Shown in pieces: positions 63,798 to 64,000 of a stretch of 64,000 nt of DNA (positions within the stretch are counted from its first letter, which is position 1; every line of letters starts with the position of its first letter). The DNA is taken from positions 5,332,001 through 5,396,000 of the forward strand of contig NC_013729.1 of assembly GCF_000024345.1 (NCBI RefSeq), in the 5' to 3' direction. The notes beneath the pieces are model-generated. The model was not told the origin of the DNA. It saw only the letters and a list, made by a program, of their open reading frames with translations, and searched no databases. Both the position numbers and the translations under genes were made by a program. Source of the stretch: Kribbella flavida DSM 17836 (GTDB lineage Bacteria > Actinomycetota > Actinomycetes > Propionibacteriales > Kribbellaceae).

Positions 63798-64000
63798 TCC
63801 GGCTGCTGGAAGCCCACGACTTCCAGGTGGTGGAAGCCGTCGACAACGGTCCCCGGCTGGTCCCGGCGCTCGTCGAGCACCGGCCGGACGTGGCCGTCGT
63901 CGACGTCCGGCTGCCCCCGACCTTCACCGACGAGGGCCTGAAGGCCGCGATCGAGGCCCGCCGCCAGGTCCCCGGCCTGCCGATCCTGGTGCTCTCCCAG
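63749..64000 (+). CDS. NarL/LuxR-type response regulator, 3' truncated by window
   Basis: The first 84 codons of a receiver domain: RVVIAEDHALLRDGLIRLL with the acidic pocket at ED, and the phospho-acceptor Asp52 in VAVVDVRLPPTFTDEG. The start is TTG at 63749 with GGAG exactly 5 nt before it; GTG at 63755 is the alternative. It overlaps the kinase gene by 49 nt. The DNA-binding part lies past the window end; a LuxR-type HTH is expected from the kinase class. Confidence 0.9.
   Translation, partial: MRVVIAEDHALLRDGLIRLLEAHDFQVVEAVDNGPRLVPALVEHRPDVAVVDVRLPPTFTDEGLKAAIEARRQVPGLPILVLSQ

Overview
The window is GC-rich actinobacterial chromosome. Marks of the phylum are an ArfABC-type operon, a mycothiol-dependent maleylpyruvate isomerase family enzyme, the TreS/maltokinase/GlgB route to alpha-glucan, an ECF sigma factor paired with a DGPF protein, a DivIVA-type coiled-coil protein, and many GTG/TTG starts with GTGA overlaps. 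A soil-living member of the Propionibacteriales (for example a Kribbella-like organism) fits the mix of secreted hydrolases and uronate catabolism, but that placement is inference from gene content. I see no tRNA, rRNA, insertion sequence, prophage or CRISPR array; it reads as stable chromosome with some lineage-specific genes.

Layout. 1-7.2 kb: the 3' part of a large mosaic secreted subtilase, a small CxxC protein, a secreted I36-like inhibitor, a winged-helix regulator and a GH18 chitinase. 7.5-9.2 kb: arfA-arfB-arfC (OmpA-family channel protein and two small membrane partners, the last with a sunset domain). 9.5-15.0 kb: treS, maltokinase and glgB, which turn trehalose into maltose 1-phosphate and branched glucan; glgE is not here. 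15.1-19.3 kb: three tandem paralogous secreted proteins of no family I recognise. 19.4-26.3 kb: a GNAT-Nudix fusion, an ECF42-type sigma factor with its DGPF partner, a Baeyer-Villiger type monooxygenase, and a divergent pair of citrate synthase-like genes, one fused to a DNA-binding domain.

26.4-39.7 kb is a uronate catabolic island. A minus-strand operon encodes a sugar ABC importer (binding protein and two permeases), glucarate dehydratase, an unassigned TIM-barrel-like protein, a KDPG-type aldolase and a tartronate semialdehyde reductase, followed by an RpiR regulator and a secreted hydrolase-like protein. Divergent from it are uronate dehydrogenase, an IclR regulator and a secreted polygalacturonase-like beta-helix protein. 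Together they give a route from pectin-type polymer to uronate, aldarate, pyruvate and glycerate.

39.7-54.3 kb is rich in acyl-CoA chemistry: isobutyryl-CoA mutase large subunit, MeaB GTPase, thiolase, methylmalonyl-CoA epimerase and crotonyl-CoA carboxylase/reductase. Mixed in are a cysteine-less thioredoxin/TPR protein, a double TrkA-N channel-like protein, MarR and LysR regulators, a PH-domain membrane protein and a 52-residue membrane peptide. Upstream of the mutase lies a tandem array of 80-bp palindromic repeats. 54.5-64 kb: a DivIVA-like protein translationally coupled to an AI-2E family membrane protein, a PIG-L deacetylase, an esterase, a small zinc-type protein, a Tat-exported M28 peptidase, a fatty acid desaturase, and a histidine kinase with its response regulator, which is cut by the window end.
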